This document shows positions 52,556 through 63,950 of a stretch of 64,000 nucleotides of DNA, in pieces (positions within the stretch are counted from its first letter, which is position 1; the number at the start of each line of letters is the position of its first letter). The stretch comes from Atrichornis clamosus (Eukaryota; Chordata; Aves; Passeriformes; Menuridae), in NCBI GenBank assembly GCA_013400975.1, contig WBMZ01010837.1, forward strand, positions 62,001-126,000. Direction: 5' to 3'. A program made the translations under genes and the position numbers. Under the pieces are notes generated by a model. It was not told the origin of the DNA. It did not search any database and saw only the letters and a list, made by a program, of their open reading frames with translations.

Positions 52556-55358
52556 AGGACCAAAATGAGCCTGTACTACACATTTAGTAACAAGTCAGTC
52601 AGCACTGCCGTACAAGAACATGGCTTTTACCAGCTCTATTGCCTCCCCTGGGCTGTGGCTGCTGCACCTGGAATCAGAGACACTGCACTGGTCTAAATCA
52701 CAGATGCAACAATTGAGTACAAAGAGCCATTAACCGAGCAGCTGTACAGCAGAACCACTTACACTGACAGAAAAGTGGCAACAAATATCTTTTATCAGAC
52801 CATGTTCCAGTGCTAGAAATCAGTCTTCACAAACCATTTTCTGCTACCAGTTGTCAGAAGCAGCTTCCTAACCTGCTGGGTCTGTGTTACAGATTCAGCA
52901 GCGTTTGATTAAGTACAATGAGCAGCAACACAGTCAACAAGAGAAGTTTACAAAGTTTAGAGTCAGCATGGTTGTCTTATTTGATGAATTAATTTAATAT
53001 TTAAATTTTCCTAAAACAGATTTAACATATTAAGACAAATTTGAATTTTCCTTCAAACTTTCTCAAATCTTGGTTGGCTAGATAGACTTTCCTGTGAGTC
53101 TAAAACTAACCCTCTCATTTTGCTTATGAGTTTATTTCTGGGTGAATATGTAAAACACTTACTCAAACCTAGTCTGTAAGCCATGAACAACCAGAAAAGC
53201 CAGAAAAATCCTCCTTCCCCAAGACATTAGTAGCTATTAGAAAGATCTGGACAAAGCATATTTTTTTGTTCCTTTCTATGTTCCACAAAGAGGGAAGAAA
53301 CCCATGTTGAAACTCATTAGAAAGAGTCTTAATTATCTGCAAAGTAGAAAAAAAAAAGAGGGATTCTTATTGCAGGAAGTGGCTTATTCTCACAAAAGAA
53401 AACAAAAAAAATTCCAAAACCCAATTGCCTTGACTTCGGTGATGACTGTATTTCAAATGTCTGTATCTGTAGTTTCCTAAAGAAGTTTGAAACTCAGAAA
53501 AGATAGACCTTGTTGCTAAACTACACAGAGAACAGAAATTCTGCAACAGTTAGAGAAAACTTAAACTTTAAGGAAGATTGGATGGAAACCCAGAAGAAGG
53601 ATTTGCAGAGTGTAGTTATTTAATAACAGGCAAGAAAGTTTTAACAACTGTTTCATGTACTGGAAAAAACGAATGATTGGAATTAAAAAAAAAAAACAGT
53701 AGAAGAAGAGTTTAAGAGCTTAGGTAAGGCTCTGGACAACACTTTATTTCTTACTGATAAACTTCTTTACAATAAAGCTTGACGTTATTGAAGAGCTCAA
53801 ATAAGTTACCCCAGCAGTTCACCTTGAAATCACTTCTTCATAAACTGCTAGATATGTGTAGGTATGTCAGCTCCAGTGCACCAAGTAGATTAGAGATCCT
53901 AAAGTACCCTCACGTCCTGATGATGCTCCTCTTACCTTATTATCTGAAACAGCTTGAGGTACCTTGTTAGAGCAACATTCATCAAGCCACAAGGTCAAAA
54001 CTGAACTTGCCAGAATCAAAATACAGAGACTTTCTTAAGTCTCTCCACAAAAGAGCACAGCACACTTTAAACTTTGAGAAATAATCAGTGGGAAAGGTGG
54101 ATACTGCCACCATGTGGTCTAAAAAGAACAAAATTAGAAAACTATAGTAAAGAAAGGTCAACGTACCAAGAAAGCTGTTTCTAGCACAACTCTAATTATT
54201 ATCTCCTATCTTGTATTGTTATCTACTGTCTTTTGCTTCAGCAGAAGTTAATATAGATGTCAGTCAAATCTCAAAGGCTGAAATCTTCCTATAGAATTTT
54301 ATTACATCAGAGCACATTAAAGGTACAATGAAGGAAAATGCTCATGTAAGACAAAATTAATAGGATTAATTTAATCTCAGTTATGACCAGAGATGGTGAC
54401 CGAAAATAATGTTGAAGCACATAAATGAACAAATTTTATTGACTACTTTTTCTAATTCAATCAGAATGAGAAGAGAAAGTACATTAATTTCACAAGATAA
54501 TCTTGTATAAATAGTATCTCCTTCCACCTGACTATTCCATAAGTAAATTTCACAGGGAAAAAAAAAAAGGCAATAACTAAAAAATATTACCAGAAATAGT
54601 AAAATGACAGTGTCATTTAAGTCCCTGTTAGCCATGGATAAATATACTCTGGGTACCTGAAACTGTTGTCACAACTCCAGATTTATATGGAATTAAGCTA
54701 AAATACAAATCACCCTAGCTATATACATACTAAGAACACTATAAATATTTATAAATACATTAAAACCAACATGTTCCTTATACTGTTTCAATTCCTTTGC
54801 TCTTTAAAAATAAAAATTAAATATATTTAAATAATTTGTTTCTCTACTCTTGGCATTTATACTTTACCTGAAATCAGTATTTTTCTTTAGCATAGAAATA
54901 AATAGAAAAATTAAAATATAAAGCATAACAGAGAAGATACAACTCCAAAGAACTTTTAAAAAATGCGTTTTTATATCCTTAAAACAAAAGGTGAAACAAA
55001 CTGCTACCAAGACATCCCCATCTCAAAAATTATACACTGAACATCACAGTGTCAACTGTTGCTGGGTGGATCTCCTGTCCAGCTTCCCCACCTTGAACAT
55101 TGCCCTCAGAAAGCACCACACAGCTTGCAGGAAAGATGAGCAACACAGCTTGCCCACAAAATGAGCAGATCTTGCAGGGTAGCCATAGCATAAAATTACC
55201 TGTTATACAAGGACATATATAGCTTATTTACTTTTTCCCTCCTTGCCTTCCTCCCCATCCTCCCCATTCTCTTCTCCCCACAGTAATTTTTATACAGCAA
55301 AAAAGCTTTCATATCTTATACATGAATAATGATTTGGAGAATGAGATTTTTGCAAAAC

Positions 55359-55374
55359 ATATATATATATATAT
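55359..55374. repeat. (AT)8 microsatellite
   Basis: Sixteen bases of alternating A and T, about 40 bases inside intron 4 from the exon 4 donor. It is likely to vary in length between individuals. Confidence 0.9.
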
Positions 55375-55412
55375 TTACAGTTTCTGAACTGAGATAACTA
55401 AGGAGCACTGAC

Positions 55413-55532
55413 CTCTGTCAGGCACTTCAGTTGGGATTTGTACCCACTTAGTTCTTCTGTTAAACTCTCCTTTTTCATCTGCAGATCACTTAGCTCTTTT
55501 CTTAAGGAATGGACTACTTCATAGAATCGGAC
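55413..55532 (-). CDS. PIBF1: PIBF1 coding exon 4 (residues 185-224)
   Basis: 120 bases, exactly 40 codons, phase 0 at both ends: acceptor TTCTTCTAG|GTC, donor GAG|GTCAGT. The peptide [20 protein letters not shown] and then [20 protein letters not shown] matches human PIBF1 from VRFYEL onward, with several conservative changes in the second half. Coiled-coil heptads resume after the Pro-containing break in exon 3. Because both ends are phase 0, leaving the exon out would not shift the frame. Confidence 0.96.
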
Positions 55533-55920
55533 CTAGAAGAACAAAATAAATACTCAAAATTGAGACAAGCAAGATTGCAATTGCAAAACTATAAAACCAA
55601 AACCACATCAGTTCAACATTTTATGGCAATAATTTACCAAATTATTTCTAGGGCATGACAGAAACCTGGTTGGGGGCTTAGGGTGCAGTGAACGAAATGT
55701 TAAAGCAAAACCACTGTCTTTCTTTAGCCTTTGACAGCAGCAGCTAAGAAATAATCAGTGAACTGAACAAAATAGAGAAATAGAGGTGAAGATTACATTG
55801 CTGTACAACTAAGGCAACTCCCAGTCAGGCTGCCCAATTAAAAAAATACAGTTGCTAATGGACCACATGGCCCCATGCACTTGTGCTAAACCTAGAGCCT
55901 ATTTCATTAACAGTGTAAAA

Positions 55921-56013
55921 AGAGAAAAAAAAATTCCAAAACAAAAAACAACAAAAAAAGAAAAAAAAGAAAAAAAAAAGAAAAAAAACCACCCCCAAAA
56001 AAACCAAACCCAG
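55921..56013. repeat. A-rich low-complexity tract
   Basis: About 93 bases, mostly adenine with scattered C and G, ending in CCACCCCC and ACCAAACC. On the gene strand it is a T-rich pyrimidine run. It explains the poly-Phe open frame seen on the minus strand here, which is not a gene. Confidence 0.9.
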
Positions 56014-59000
56014 AAACCTATTTAGCAATAATGAACTTAACTTGTTAACTTCCTGCAAGACCATATAAATTTTTATGGGGTGTGTAGAAATGGAGAGAGA
56101 TTAATTTTTGTTTTCTGCCAGTTCAGCATGCTGAATTTGCACCAAGAAAAATGCAAGAGCAAGCACAGGGAGCAGGAGCAGCACATGACCAGGAAGGATC
56201 ATGACACACATCCCCCCACACGCTTTCAGCAGTGACATGTTGCTATATGGATTCAACTGCATCAGGCAGCCACAGCTCTGGAAGACTCGACTCTGCTAAA
56301 ATAACACCAAAAACCCCCAAACTTCTAAAAGGATTAAAACAATTTTAAATCTGTAACACATATTCCTCTCTCTTTCCCCACTCTAGTCATAGGCATAGTC
56401 TCAGGCAAGTGAGTCTCACATCCATAAAACTTTTTTACTTATCAAGAAAAAAAGACCAGAAAATACAGTAGTAAAACCACAAAATCAGTATTAAAGAACA
56501 AAAAGAGACAAAACAAAGAAGAGCTTTTTGATATGCACCCACACACACATGTACAGAGGTTATGACTCCTGATTAATTTGATACCTTAAAATGTTGCATT
56601 TTGGGGGAAGTGTGAGAAGAATCATTAATTAAGCAGTTTTCACACAAAAACTACTGCATACCCTGCATCATGATGCTTTCTTTGATATATGATTAAAGAA
56701 GAAATACAAGCAAGAAAGTACAAACAGAGTAAGCATTCAAGAGCAAGATGTACTGCACTTCCATGCAGAAAGAAGACAAGTCTCTGTTTTGCTACCTGTA
56801 AATAGCAGAAGACAAAGAAAAGTTCCAGGTATAGGTCATATAACTGACAGCATACAATTCTAAAAAACACAGAAGCCGCAGAAATTTGCAATGTAAACAT
56901 AGGTGTAGTATTCTTTATACAGTAAGGCAAGTGTGCAACGTAGCTGGAAGATTAGTATTTATAGTTTTAACTGTAGCATCATTTAAAAAAAAACCCAACC
57001 AGGATCATCACTAATTGGTAACCATTTAAAGCATTGTGGTTTTTTTAAAACGACACCTGCTTTTCCAGTAAGTTCTTGTAATTTTACTGCAATTTCCCTA
57101 GGAAACCTAACGTGTGCCACAATTATTGCCCAAAACACAACAACCTTAAAACAGATTTTCCAGTACAAAACAAGATTACATGGGATACAGGTATCAAGGA
57201 TAAATGTATTTGCACAGCCTTCCCAAGAAAAGATCATTGCATGGTAATAAGAAAGTGCAAATGAATGCAGTAGATGAGGGTGAGGTGTAGCAGTCCAACT
57301 TCTGTTACTTAACTGGTTTTATAGCAAATAAACATTCATGTAACCCAGCAGTTCAAAGCACACATTGCCTCTTAACAACTCAATATAGCAGAAACAAAAA
57401 TTACTGTAAATGGGACTTCAAAAACAACTGCATATCTTAAAAATTACAATTATATATTGATGTGCTGTAAACAAAGATTATCACTTTCTAGGCAGTTTTT
57501 AAAAAACTCTTAGCATGTGCCCACCACTTTTTCTGAAAAACTGGAATTAAGCTAAAAATGGGTGGGTGCAGGGGATGAAAAAGTTGACTTCTGTTACATG
57601 AAGTGATGTGAAAGCAGCTGCATCAGTTAACTGCCTTCCTAAACAAACAGCAAACGGGCTGAGTTAGCAAACTAATAAAAACCTGAAAGACAAGGCAATT
57701 AAAATCAGATCAAACAGAATTTGTAGATACTGTTCTTAAAAAATTTGCTGAAAATTTTTTTTGCAATGAAACACACAAGAGGTTCACTGTACTGAACTGG
57801 TGCTTGGCAGCCGAATCACTTAACAGTCTGAAGTACTTTAAAATTTCACATATACTGTTCCTAAAACAATCATTCTTAGAAATGATGAAACAAAAATCTG
57901 AATTTTTACACATAAGTTCAAAACAAAGTATTATTTTAAGATAAAAATGCTTAAAATATCATTTTTCGGTTGTCATCATTAGCATCAAACATTATCTAGC
58001 CTTTGTTCTAACATGTCATTATTGCACCCCTTTGTGGAAGAACAGTGAAAAACATCTCACATTTGCTTTAATTCCAGTATTTTAAGCTTGCAGTATCTCT
58101 ATATACAAAATCTGCATTTAAGCTCTTCCTGCTGTTTGTCCAGTACACCAGGTTTCAGATAAAGCATTATCTACATGTTTACTTCTATCCTGGAAAATTG
58201 TAAGGCAGTATTTTATAATGGGTAAAGACAAAAAAAGAGTCTGACAATTTCTTGCTCAAGCTGTCTAAGCGGGACCTTTTCTTGACAAGGAAAATTTTAC
58301 CATAGTATCAGTAGACTATACTATTAGTCTGCATATAGATCTGGAGTAAGAAATTTTAACTGCCTGAGAAATGCACAATTCCTCCTTAGGCAAGCAAAGT
58401 AGAAAACAGCATACCCTTCAAAGTCCTTTTCCTAGCCTTCAGCAGCCAAATATATGCATAGACAGGATATGCAAAACAGTTCTGTAGCTTCTCAGCATCT
58501 GTATCAGCTGCATAACTCAAAGTAATGATAAATAACCACCAAGTTAACTGATACTTTTAGGTCCACACTAAACCTCTTGCTAAAACAAAATGAAAAAAGC
58601 AGGAAACACCACTTTACTACAATACATCTTTAGAATGCCTTACCCAGAAAATAACCAAAGTCTAAAAATGACTTCTTCAAAAGGAAAAGTAACGTGAAAA
58701 AGAATGGGGCTTCACTGAACATGTAAGTAGAGGAGTTTTTGTCACAGAAAAAAGTAACATTTACTGGTTGAACACAGGAGGAAAAGAAGGTTAAGGGAAA
58801 AAGGTGGCTGCTACTCATCTCTCCCACTTTGTATCTTTTTGAGAGCCATTTTCTACTCACAAATGAAATCTAAGCACTCTAAATTGTGCTGTGACAGCTT
58901 TGCTTAAAGCAGCTGACAAGTTTACTAACTGCTAGTACCGGTCCTGCCTGGCTACAGAGTCTTTTGTATCAACTGTCAATCAACTCCTGAAGTCTTGAAC

Positions 59001-60019
59001 TTTCTGCACACCGATTTCAATAGATCCATTGACATGGATTTCAGTTTCTGTTAAAGATCTGTTTTTTCGACCATGGTGATGCAGGAATCAACAAAACTCC
59101 CTCAAACACTTCCATAGAGGGCAGTGAGTACAGCAGAGAGCTAGGGGGCAGTAACTCAAAAGGCCCAAAGCTACATGTTCTTGTTTATCCCACACAGCCT
59201 TATGATTTTCCTAGCACTTTTACAAGCCCAGCTTTCAGAAGATGTTTGCAAGAACATCCTTTAGATAAGGGTGACAATTTTTACTTCTCTATTCATATCT
59301 AGAGTACACTGTACCATGACTTTGATCCAGCAAGTCATTCATGCAGCATTTATACCTCAACAAATGCACTAAGCTTTTTAGCATTATTTACAATTTCCTT
59401 AATAACAAGCTCTATAGATAAGTACAAAGCTAATACTTCACTAATAATAGTGAATTAAGGTTTACATGTCTAAACCATCTTCACTCTCAGAAGTCAGCCA
59501 GGATGCTCTGGACATGTCCAACAGTCTTTTTATCGCAAACAAAAGTACACTGTGGCCCCTCCACCTACCAATAAGCCATAATTAACAAACATCTTAAATC
59601 AAGAAAATGAGTCTTTAAGGTACACTTTATGTCCTGTGTTTAGTCAAATAGGAAAGGGACAGACGGGAAGCATGAGAGAAAAGTAAGGGATGTTTACAAG
59701 AGCCATCCCATCTTGAGGTTCTGGTAAGCCAAGTTTCAAATTCCTTTTTTCAGCCTGCTGTATTTCATATCATGAATGTGTGCTCACACTTTAATTGTAG
59801 CATCCCATCTGCTCAACCTCCTTAAAATACGTCAGCAGTCCTACACTCTTTCAGGACATCAGAATCTGGGATTAAAAGCTTCCTGCCTTTACTGGAGTCC
59901 AGTCATAACAGACTGATCCAGAAACACATCTGCCTCTGAAGGTCCTTTATTTCTAGTTGGAGATGAGTAAGAATTCTAGGAGTATAGTCTGCCTTCTACT
60001 ATATGCACATCCCTTTAAT

Positions 60020-60076
60020 TTAAAAAAAAAAGCAAAAGAAAAAAAAAAAAGAGAAGAAGAGAAAAAAAAACAAAGA
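60020..60076. repeat. A-rich purine tract beside the LTR
   Basis: Runs of 10-12 adenines interrupted by single G or C, ending about 15 bases before the 3' end of the LTR at 60091. On the PIBF1 strand this is a long pyrimidine tract. It is a simple low-complexity repeat with no gene content. Confidence 0.9.
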
Positions 60077-60090
60077 AGCAATTTACAGCT

Positions 60091-60648
60091 TGTGGTGGGT
60101 TGACCCGGCCCAGCAGCCTACATGGCTGCTCACCCACTTGCTCCCTCCAGTAGGAGCAGGACAGAGGAGAAAGTGAGAAGAACAAAAGCAAGAAAACTCA
60201 AGTGTTGAGTTTCCTAAATAATTACTGACAGAAAGAGAGGTGAGCTCAAACAATAAAAAGAAAAGATAAAAAGCAAAGAACTCATCATCTCCCAGAAACA
60301 GACTGATACCCAGCCAGTCTTAGAGCAATAACCACCTTGGAAGCCATCCCCCTCCACCTCCTCTTTCTTCCTCTACCTCCAGTTTATACTGCTGAGTATG
60401 AAGCTAGATGGTATGGAATATTCCTTTGGCCAGTTTGGATCAGCTGTCCTGCTGTACCCTATCAATCTCATGATCATTCATACACCTTGCTGGGGTAGGG
60501 GGCGGCAGAATGGGGAAAAATGAAAGCCTTGATGCTGTGCAAGCACTGTCCAGCAATAGCCAGAACACTGTGTTAGCCACCAGTGCAAAGCACAGCAAGA
60601 TTCAGACTGCTATGAAGAAAGTTAACTCCATCCCAGCCAGACCCAAGG
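60091..60648 (-). mobile_element. ERVL-type solo LTR, minus strand
   Basis: Read on the minus strand this matches, with many changes, the common avian ERVL-type LTR. Features in order are a 5' GGCTGGGATGGAGTTAACTT segment near 60620-60640, a GACAGCTGATCCAAACTGGC segment and a TATAAAC-like box before the central part. A CTCAACACTTGAGTTTTCTT segment and the terminal GGGTCAACCCACCACA at 60091 follow. The plus-strand element at 43197-43770 is another copy of the same family. No internal viral genes adjoin it, so it is a solo LTR. I could not identify a target-site duplication. The left edge (60091) is sharp; the right edge is good to about 5 bases. It lies in the same orientation as PIBF1. Confidence 0.8.
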
Positions 60649-60683
60649 TTATATTTTAAACCAATACAAAATACAATACTCAC

Positions 60684-60882
60684 TGATACGTATTCAGGGA
60701 TAGAAAGCTGATCTTCAGGAAGAGACTTTAGCTTCTCATAGCAATCGTCTGTTAATTCCAAGTCTCGCAAGCTATGACGGATATCTCCAGCCCTCTCTCT
60801 CAACTGATGGTTTGTTTCCTCCAGTTGCTTCTGTCTCAACAAAATAGTCTCCATTTCTTGTTTCATTAGAGCCTGATGTTTT
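60684..60882 (-). CDS. PIBF1: PIBF1 coding exon 3 (residues 118-184)
   Basis: 199 bases, from the last base of codon 118 to a phase-0 end at TCA|GTGAGT. The peptide [20 protein letters not shown], followed by [20 protein letters not shown] and a segment ending [11 protein letters not shown], is close to human PIBF1. The block [12 protein letters not shown] appears identical to human and is a good family marker. The first half continues the coiled coil; around residues 160-184 the Pro-containing segment ([12 protein letters not shown]) breaks the helix. The intron-2 acceptor is weak. An LTR begins only about 38 bases past the donor, and the frame stays open through the donor into that LTR for 36 codons before a stop at about 60573. 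Confidence 0.97.
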
Positions 60883-62691
60883 CTTCAAGATTGATTTGAA
60901 AACAGAAGATATTAGGTAGTGAGTAACACAAGTGATCAAGCTTCACAATACCCTGGCAAAGAAGTGAATTCTTCATTTTGTAGAGGGGACAATTTAGAAA
61001 GACTAGGTAATTAGTACACCTATACAAAAATGCACAACACCATGGTTACACAATTATATCAGATACAGCATACATAAAAGGCCAAGAACTTTGTAGTCAT
61101 TGACAATACAAAGCTCAGTTTGAGAATAGACAATTAGTCTCCACATATGCTGACTTGAATTTATGAACTAAAGTTAATTTGCCATTTAAAAGGTTAAAAA
61201 CATGTAAAAGCAGAATCTATTTCCACACAAACCCCAAGGAACTAGTAAATCACCAAATAAAGCAATACGAACTTGAACTTGTGTCTTACCAAGTTTCAGC
61301 ACATGCAGAGTCATGGCCTATTCCATACACAACCCTTAACTTTCTAACCAGTGTAACACACAAAGTTGGGCTCCTTTACAAAAAAACCAACTAACCAACC
61401 ACCACTACAATAAAACAAGTAACCTTACTTCCAGCCTTAAAACATCATCACTGCTATTATCACCAGTGATAAGGTATTATACAGCAAGAGAAACTGCACA
61501 TCACTTAATGATGTTTCAAAGCGTTTATTTTATTTAAATCAAAAACAACTGACCTAGATTTTTGGAGTTTTTAGCTACAACACTTGAAAACATATTCAAA
61601 TTAAATCATTCTTTAAAACACAGTCTTTTCTGCATTATTTAAAAAGGAATGCAAAAAACATTAGCTAGTAGTACAAGACAACATCTATCCCACTGCTTTC
61701 AAAAAGACATTAGGAAGTTAGAGGACAACAAAGCAGTCACACAAGGACACATATTCTGTGGTGCAATTCTGTTAAATGGGAACAAAAAGTGAAGTAAAAG
61801 CCTGACAAACTAATGAAAAGACTGGGGAAATGAAGGTACTTTAATTTTTTTAGTATTATTAATAACAATTTGCACACCAGTTCTTTTTTACTGAGAACCC
61901 GTTAGATAACTGAAGTATGGCCAACATAAAAATATTGCACTCTGGTGCAACAAGCATAGACCTTTTCGTGATGATCAGCTGCTCTTACTTGTAAGACTGC
62001 TGTAACTAGGTCTCAGGTCTGGCTTCACATCCCTAAACCTGCTCCAGCCTTACTGCAAGATATGACTTTGAATTAGTCACAACCTGTAAGCTGGTGCATC
62101 CTCTATTGTAACATGAGACTATGTAAGTAATGCTCTTAGTTCACAGGTATTAACATTTTTAATTGACAAAGTAGTTTGCAGAAGCCTGCTAGCCAGTCTA
62201 TTTTTCAGGTTAACTCAAAATATTTCAGAAAATCAAGATGGAAAGTGAATTTTTACATCATCAACTCAAAGCATTTCTGACAAATAAGCAGCACTAACTG
62301 GAAATGCTAAACATTATCCCCTTACCTTTCCCAGTTTCATCTATACTGCAGAGTTTAAATTGATGGAAATCCTGCCACCTCTGCCTACTCCTGTTGTTCC
62401 TTATTGGTTTTTAAAATATTTTTACTCCCTCTTCCTAATAAATTTTGAATCAAGGCAACAATAAGACTGAACCCACAAACTTCTGTCAGTGAGAGTTGAA
62501 TTCAAATTTACTTATATGTAAATTAAATATGAAAACTCAATTTTTAGAATGAAAACACTAATATAAACTGCAAAAGAGATCCTATTCCTGTAATTAATAG
62601 TTATCTGTTTCTGTTAATAACTTATTTATACAAATTCAAATTAATTCATGGACAGTTACAGATGAAATTCTTAATTTTACTTCCATCATAC
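60883..62691 (-). other. PIBF1: PIBF1 intron 2 (1809 bp)
   Basis: Donor GTATGATG. The acceptor side, TCAAATCAATCTTGAAG, has a poor pyrimidine tract. The body is AT-rich with no repeat family I can name. Open frames inside, such as the plus-strand one at 61179-61394, show no protein-like character. Confidence 0.85.
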
Positions 62692-62792
62692 CTAGCATCT
62701 TCTTGCTGTAATGCCAACTGACTATCCAGTCGTAAAGACAACAGCTGCTTTTGATGGATTGCATCATTAAGCTTCTCTTCTAGCTCCTCGAT
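62692..62792 (-). CDS. PIBF1: PIBF1 coding exon 2 (residues 85-118)
   Basis: 101 bases, entered in phase 0 after acceptor TTTTTATTTAG|ATC and left after two bases of codon 118 at donor CTAG|GTATGATG. It encodes [20 protein letters not shown] and then [13 protein letters not shown], which follows human PIBF1 residues 85-117 with only conservative changes. It continues the coiled coil begun in exon 1: leucines and isoleucines recur at heptad spacing ([12 protein letters not shown]). No internal start is needed. Codon 118 is completed by the first base of exon 3 to give Arg. Confidence 0.96.
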
Positions 62793-63645
62793 CTAAATAA
62801 AAAGAATGTGAATATAAAAGGACAAAAAGTTACTGTACTAATTTTTAAAAAATATTTTACAAAGAGAACAACTTGAAAGAAAAATGTGAAAAGCCCAATG
62901 CTGTGGGAAGTGCAATAATGGCTGTTTAACAAGACCTCTAAATACACTAGGACTTCATAGAATATGATATGGATTTTGCCCCAATGAAGTAAAAATAAAA
63001 AAAGAATTAGTTCCTAAATGGGTCTTTTTCAGCCAAATAGCTATTTGTGCAACTCATTCCAAATTAGGCTTAGACTCAGAGCAGGAAGCCAATGAAAATG
63101 ACAGTTAATATCCACTGTGTTGAAAAAATGAACTGCACACAAAAGTGGCAAAGTTTTTGCGCCTTACTTAATTTCATGCATCTTAGTTCAAGTTGTACAC
63201 AACAAAATCTACTATTAGCATGTTTGTATATTCTAGGCCCATCTTCAATAACAGAGCATTGAAGAGTACTCAGACCACTTTTTCAGTATTCCACAAATTC
63301 AGGTTCAAAGCCCTATTGTACTGCTAACATGAGTGACAACATTTTTCTTCATTTCTGAAAGAAAACAGGTGTTCATCCTTTGTATTTAGAAAAGGCAGAA
63401 CTCATAAGATACCCCGTCATTCATTTATAAGTGTAATGACTTGGACAAGTCAGCTAAGTTTTCCATATCTTTGTTTCCTCTTCTTCTCATTAAAGAACAC
63501 AAACAAAACATACCAAAGAAAACCCCCAAACCAATTAAGTATGTATCCATCAAAGATATTCTTTTCAGAACAGAAATTTCTATCGTACTATAAAAGCACC
63601 AAAACAAAGAAAAGATTATATAATCAAAGGAGAAATACAACGTAC
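62793..63645 (-). other. PIBF1: PIBF1 intron 1 (853 bp)
   Basis: Bounded by donor GTACGT and acceptor CTTTTTATTTAG. AT-rich, no repeat family recognised, no second exon-like segment seen. Short open frames within it look like chance. Confidence 0.85.
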
Positions 63646-63897
63646 CTTGGTCAAATATTCAACTTTCAAGTTGTCAATCATCAAGTTTTTTTGCGATAAT
63701 TCTATTTTAAGCAGCTGAAGATTATGGAGCAACTCCTTCCGTTCAATCAGCTGCTTTGTGACTTTTACAGTACCTTCTCTCTCTTCAGAGGAAGAAACAT
63801 CATCGGTTGGTACTGTGGTTTCTAAGCTAATATCTTCAGATTCCAAGGAACTAGAAACGTTCACTTTCTTGATTACCTTAGAGCTTCTATGAGACAT
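63646..63897 (-). CDS. PIBF1: PIBF1 coding exon 1 (start codon, residues 1-84)
   Basis: The exon encodes residues 1-84, beginning [13 protein letters not shown] and ending with EYLTK. The N-terminal 45 residues are Ser/Glu-rich ([12 protein letters not shown], then a TVPTDD stretch and SSSEERE) and probably unstructured. From about residue 48 ([13 protein letters not shown]) a heptad-like coiled coil begins. Nearly every position matches human PIBF1, including the [17 protein letters not shown] block, which fixes both identity and start. The start ATG is the first in the exon and its human counterpart is the same residue. The donor is AAG|GTACGT and the exon ends in phase 0 (252 bases, 84 codons). 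Reading on into the intron reaches a stop after a few residues. Confidence 0.97.
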
Positions 63898-63950
63898 TTT
63901 CTTCCACTATTTGCAACGCCTTTTTTAAGCTATACTTTGAGATGAGCCCC
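63898..63950 (-). other. PIBF1: PIBF1 5' UTR part of the first coding exon, with putative acceptor
   Basis: Upstream of the ATG on the minus strand a plausible 3' splice site reads GCAATTGATTCTTCAG|GGG, placing the exon edge at 63950. The 53 bases between it and the ATG would be 5' UTR. I infer that an upstream non-coding exon and the promoter lie beyond base 64000, because no CpG-rich promoter-like sequence appears in the last 50 bases. The edge is a prediction; transcription could instead run through it. Confidence 0.6.

Larger units (their letters stand above)
47261..55412 (-). other. PIBF1: PIBF1 intron 4 (8152 bp)
   Basis: Donor GTCAGT; acceptor TTACTTTGTAG. Contents I can name are an (AT)8 microsatellite just inside the donor (55359-55374), a perfect 43-bp tandem duplication (49259-49343) and a TATA-like motif near 52547. 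The remainder is AT-rich with no gene or repeat family recognised. Confidence 0.85.
55533..60683 (-). other. PIBF1: PIBF1 intron 3 (5151 bp)
   Basis: Donor GTGAGT; acceptor TTTGTTCTTCTAG. It contains a same-strand ERVL-type LTR at its very 5' end (60091-60648), an A-rich tract beside that LTR (60020-60076) and a second A-rich tract at 55921-56013. The rest, about 56.1-60.0 kb, is unique-looking AT-rich DNA in which I see no gene or recognisable repeat. Confidence 0.85.
32658..63950 (-). other. PIBF1: PIBF1 gene, 5' part (coding exons 1-9 and introns 1-8)
   Basis: Gene-level entry. Seen: nine minus-strand exons join in one open frame of 440 codons plus two bases, with phase agreeing at every junction. 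The product is rich in E, K, Q, L and R with no hydrophobic segment, as expected of a long coiled coil. It aligns without gaps, as far as I can judge by eye, to the first part of human PIBF1/CEP90. Known of the family: the protein sits at centriolar satellites and distal appendages, supports ciliogenesis, and is mutated in Joubert syndrome in humans; a secreted progesterone-induced form has also been described. The human protein is about 757 residues, so the C-terminal two fifths lie outside the window. In human, DIS3 lies head to head upstream and KLF5 downstream; neither is visible here. Introns range from 853 to 8152 bp, except intron 9, which exceeds 32 kb. Confidence 0.95.

Noticed and set aside
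55855..56064. Minus-strand frame with long Phe runs
   Set aside because: Translation of the A-rich tract at 55921-56013.
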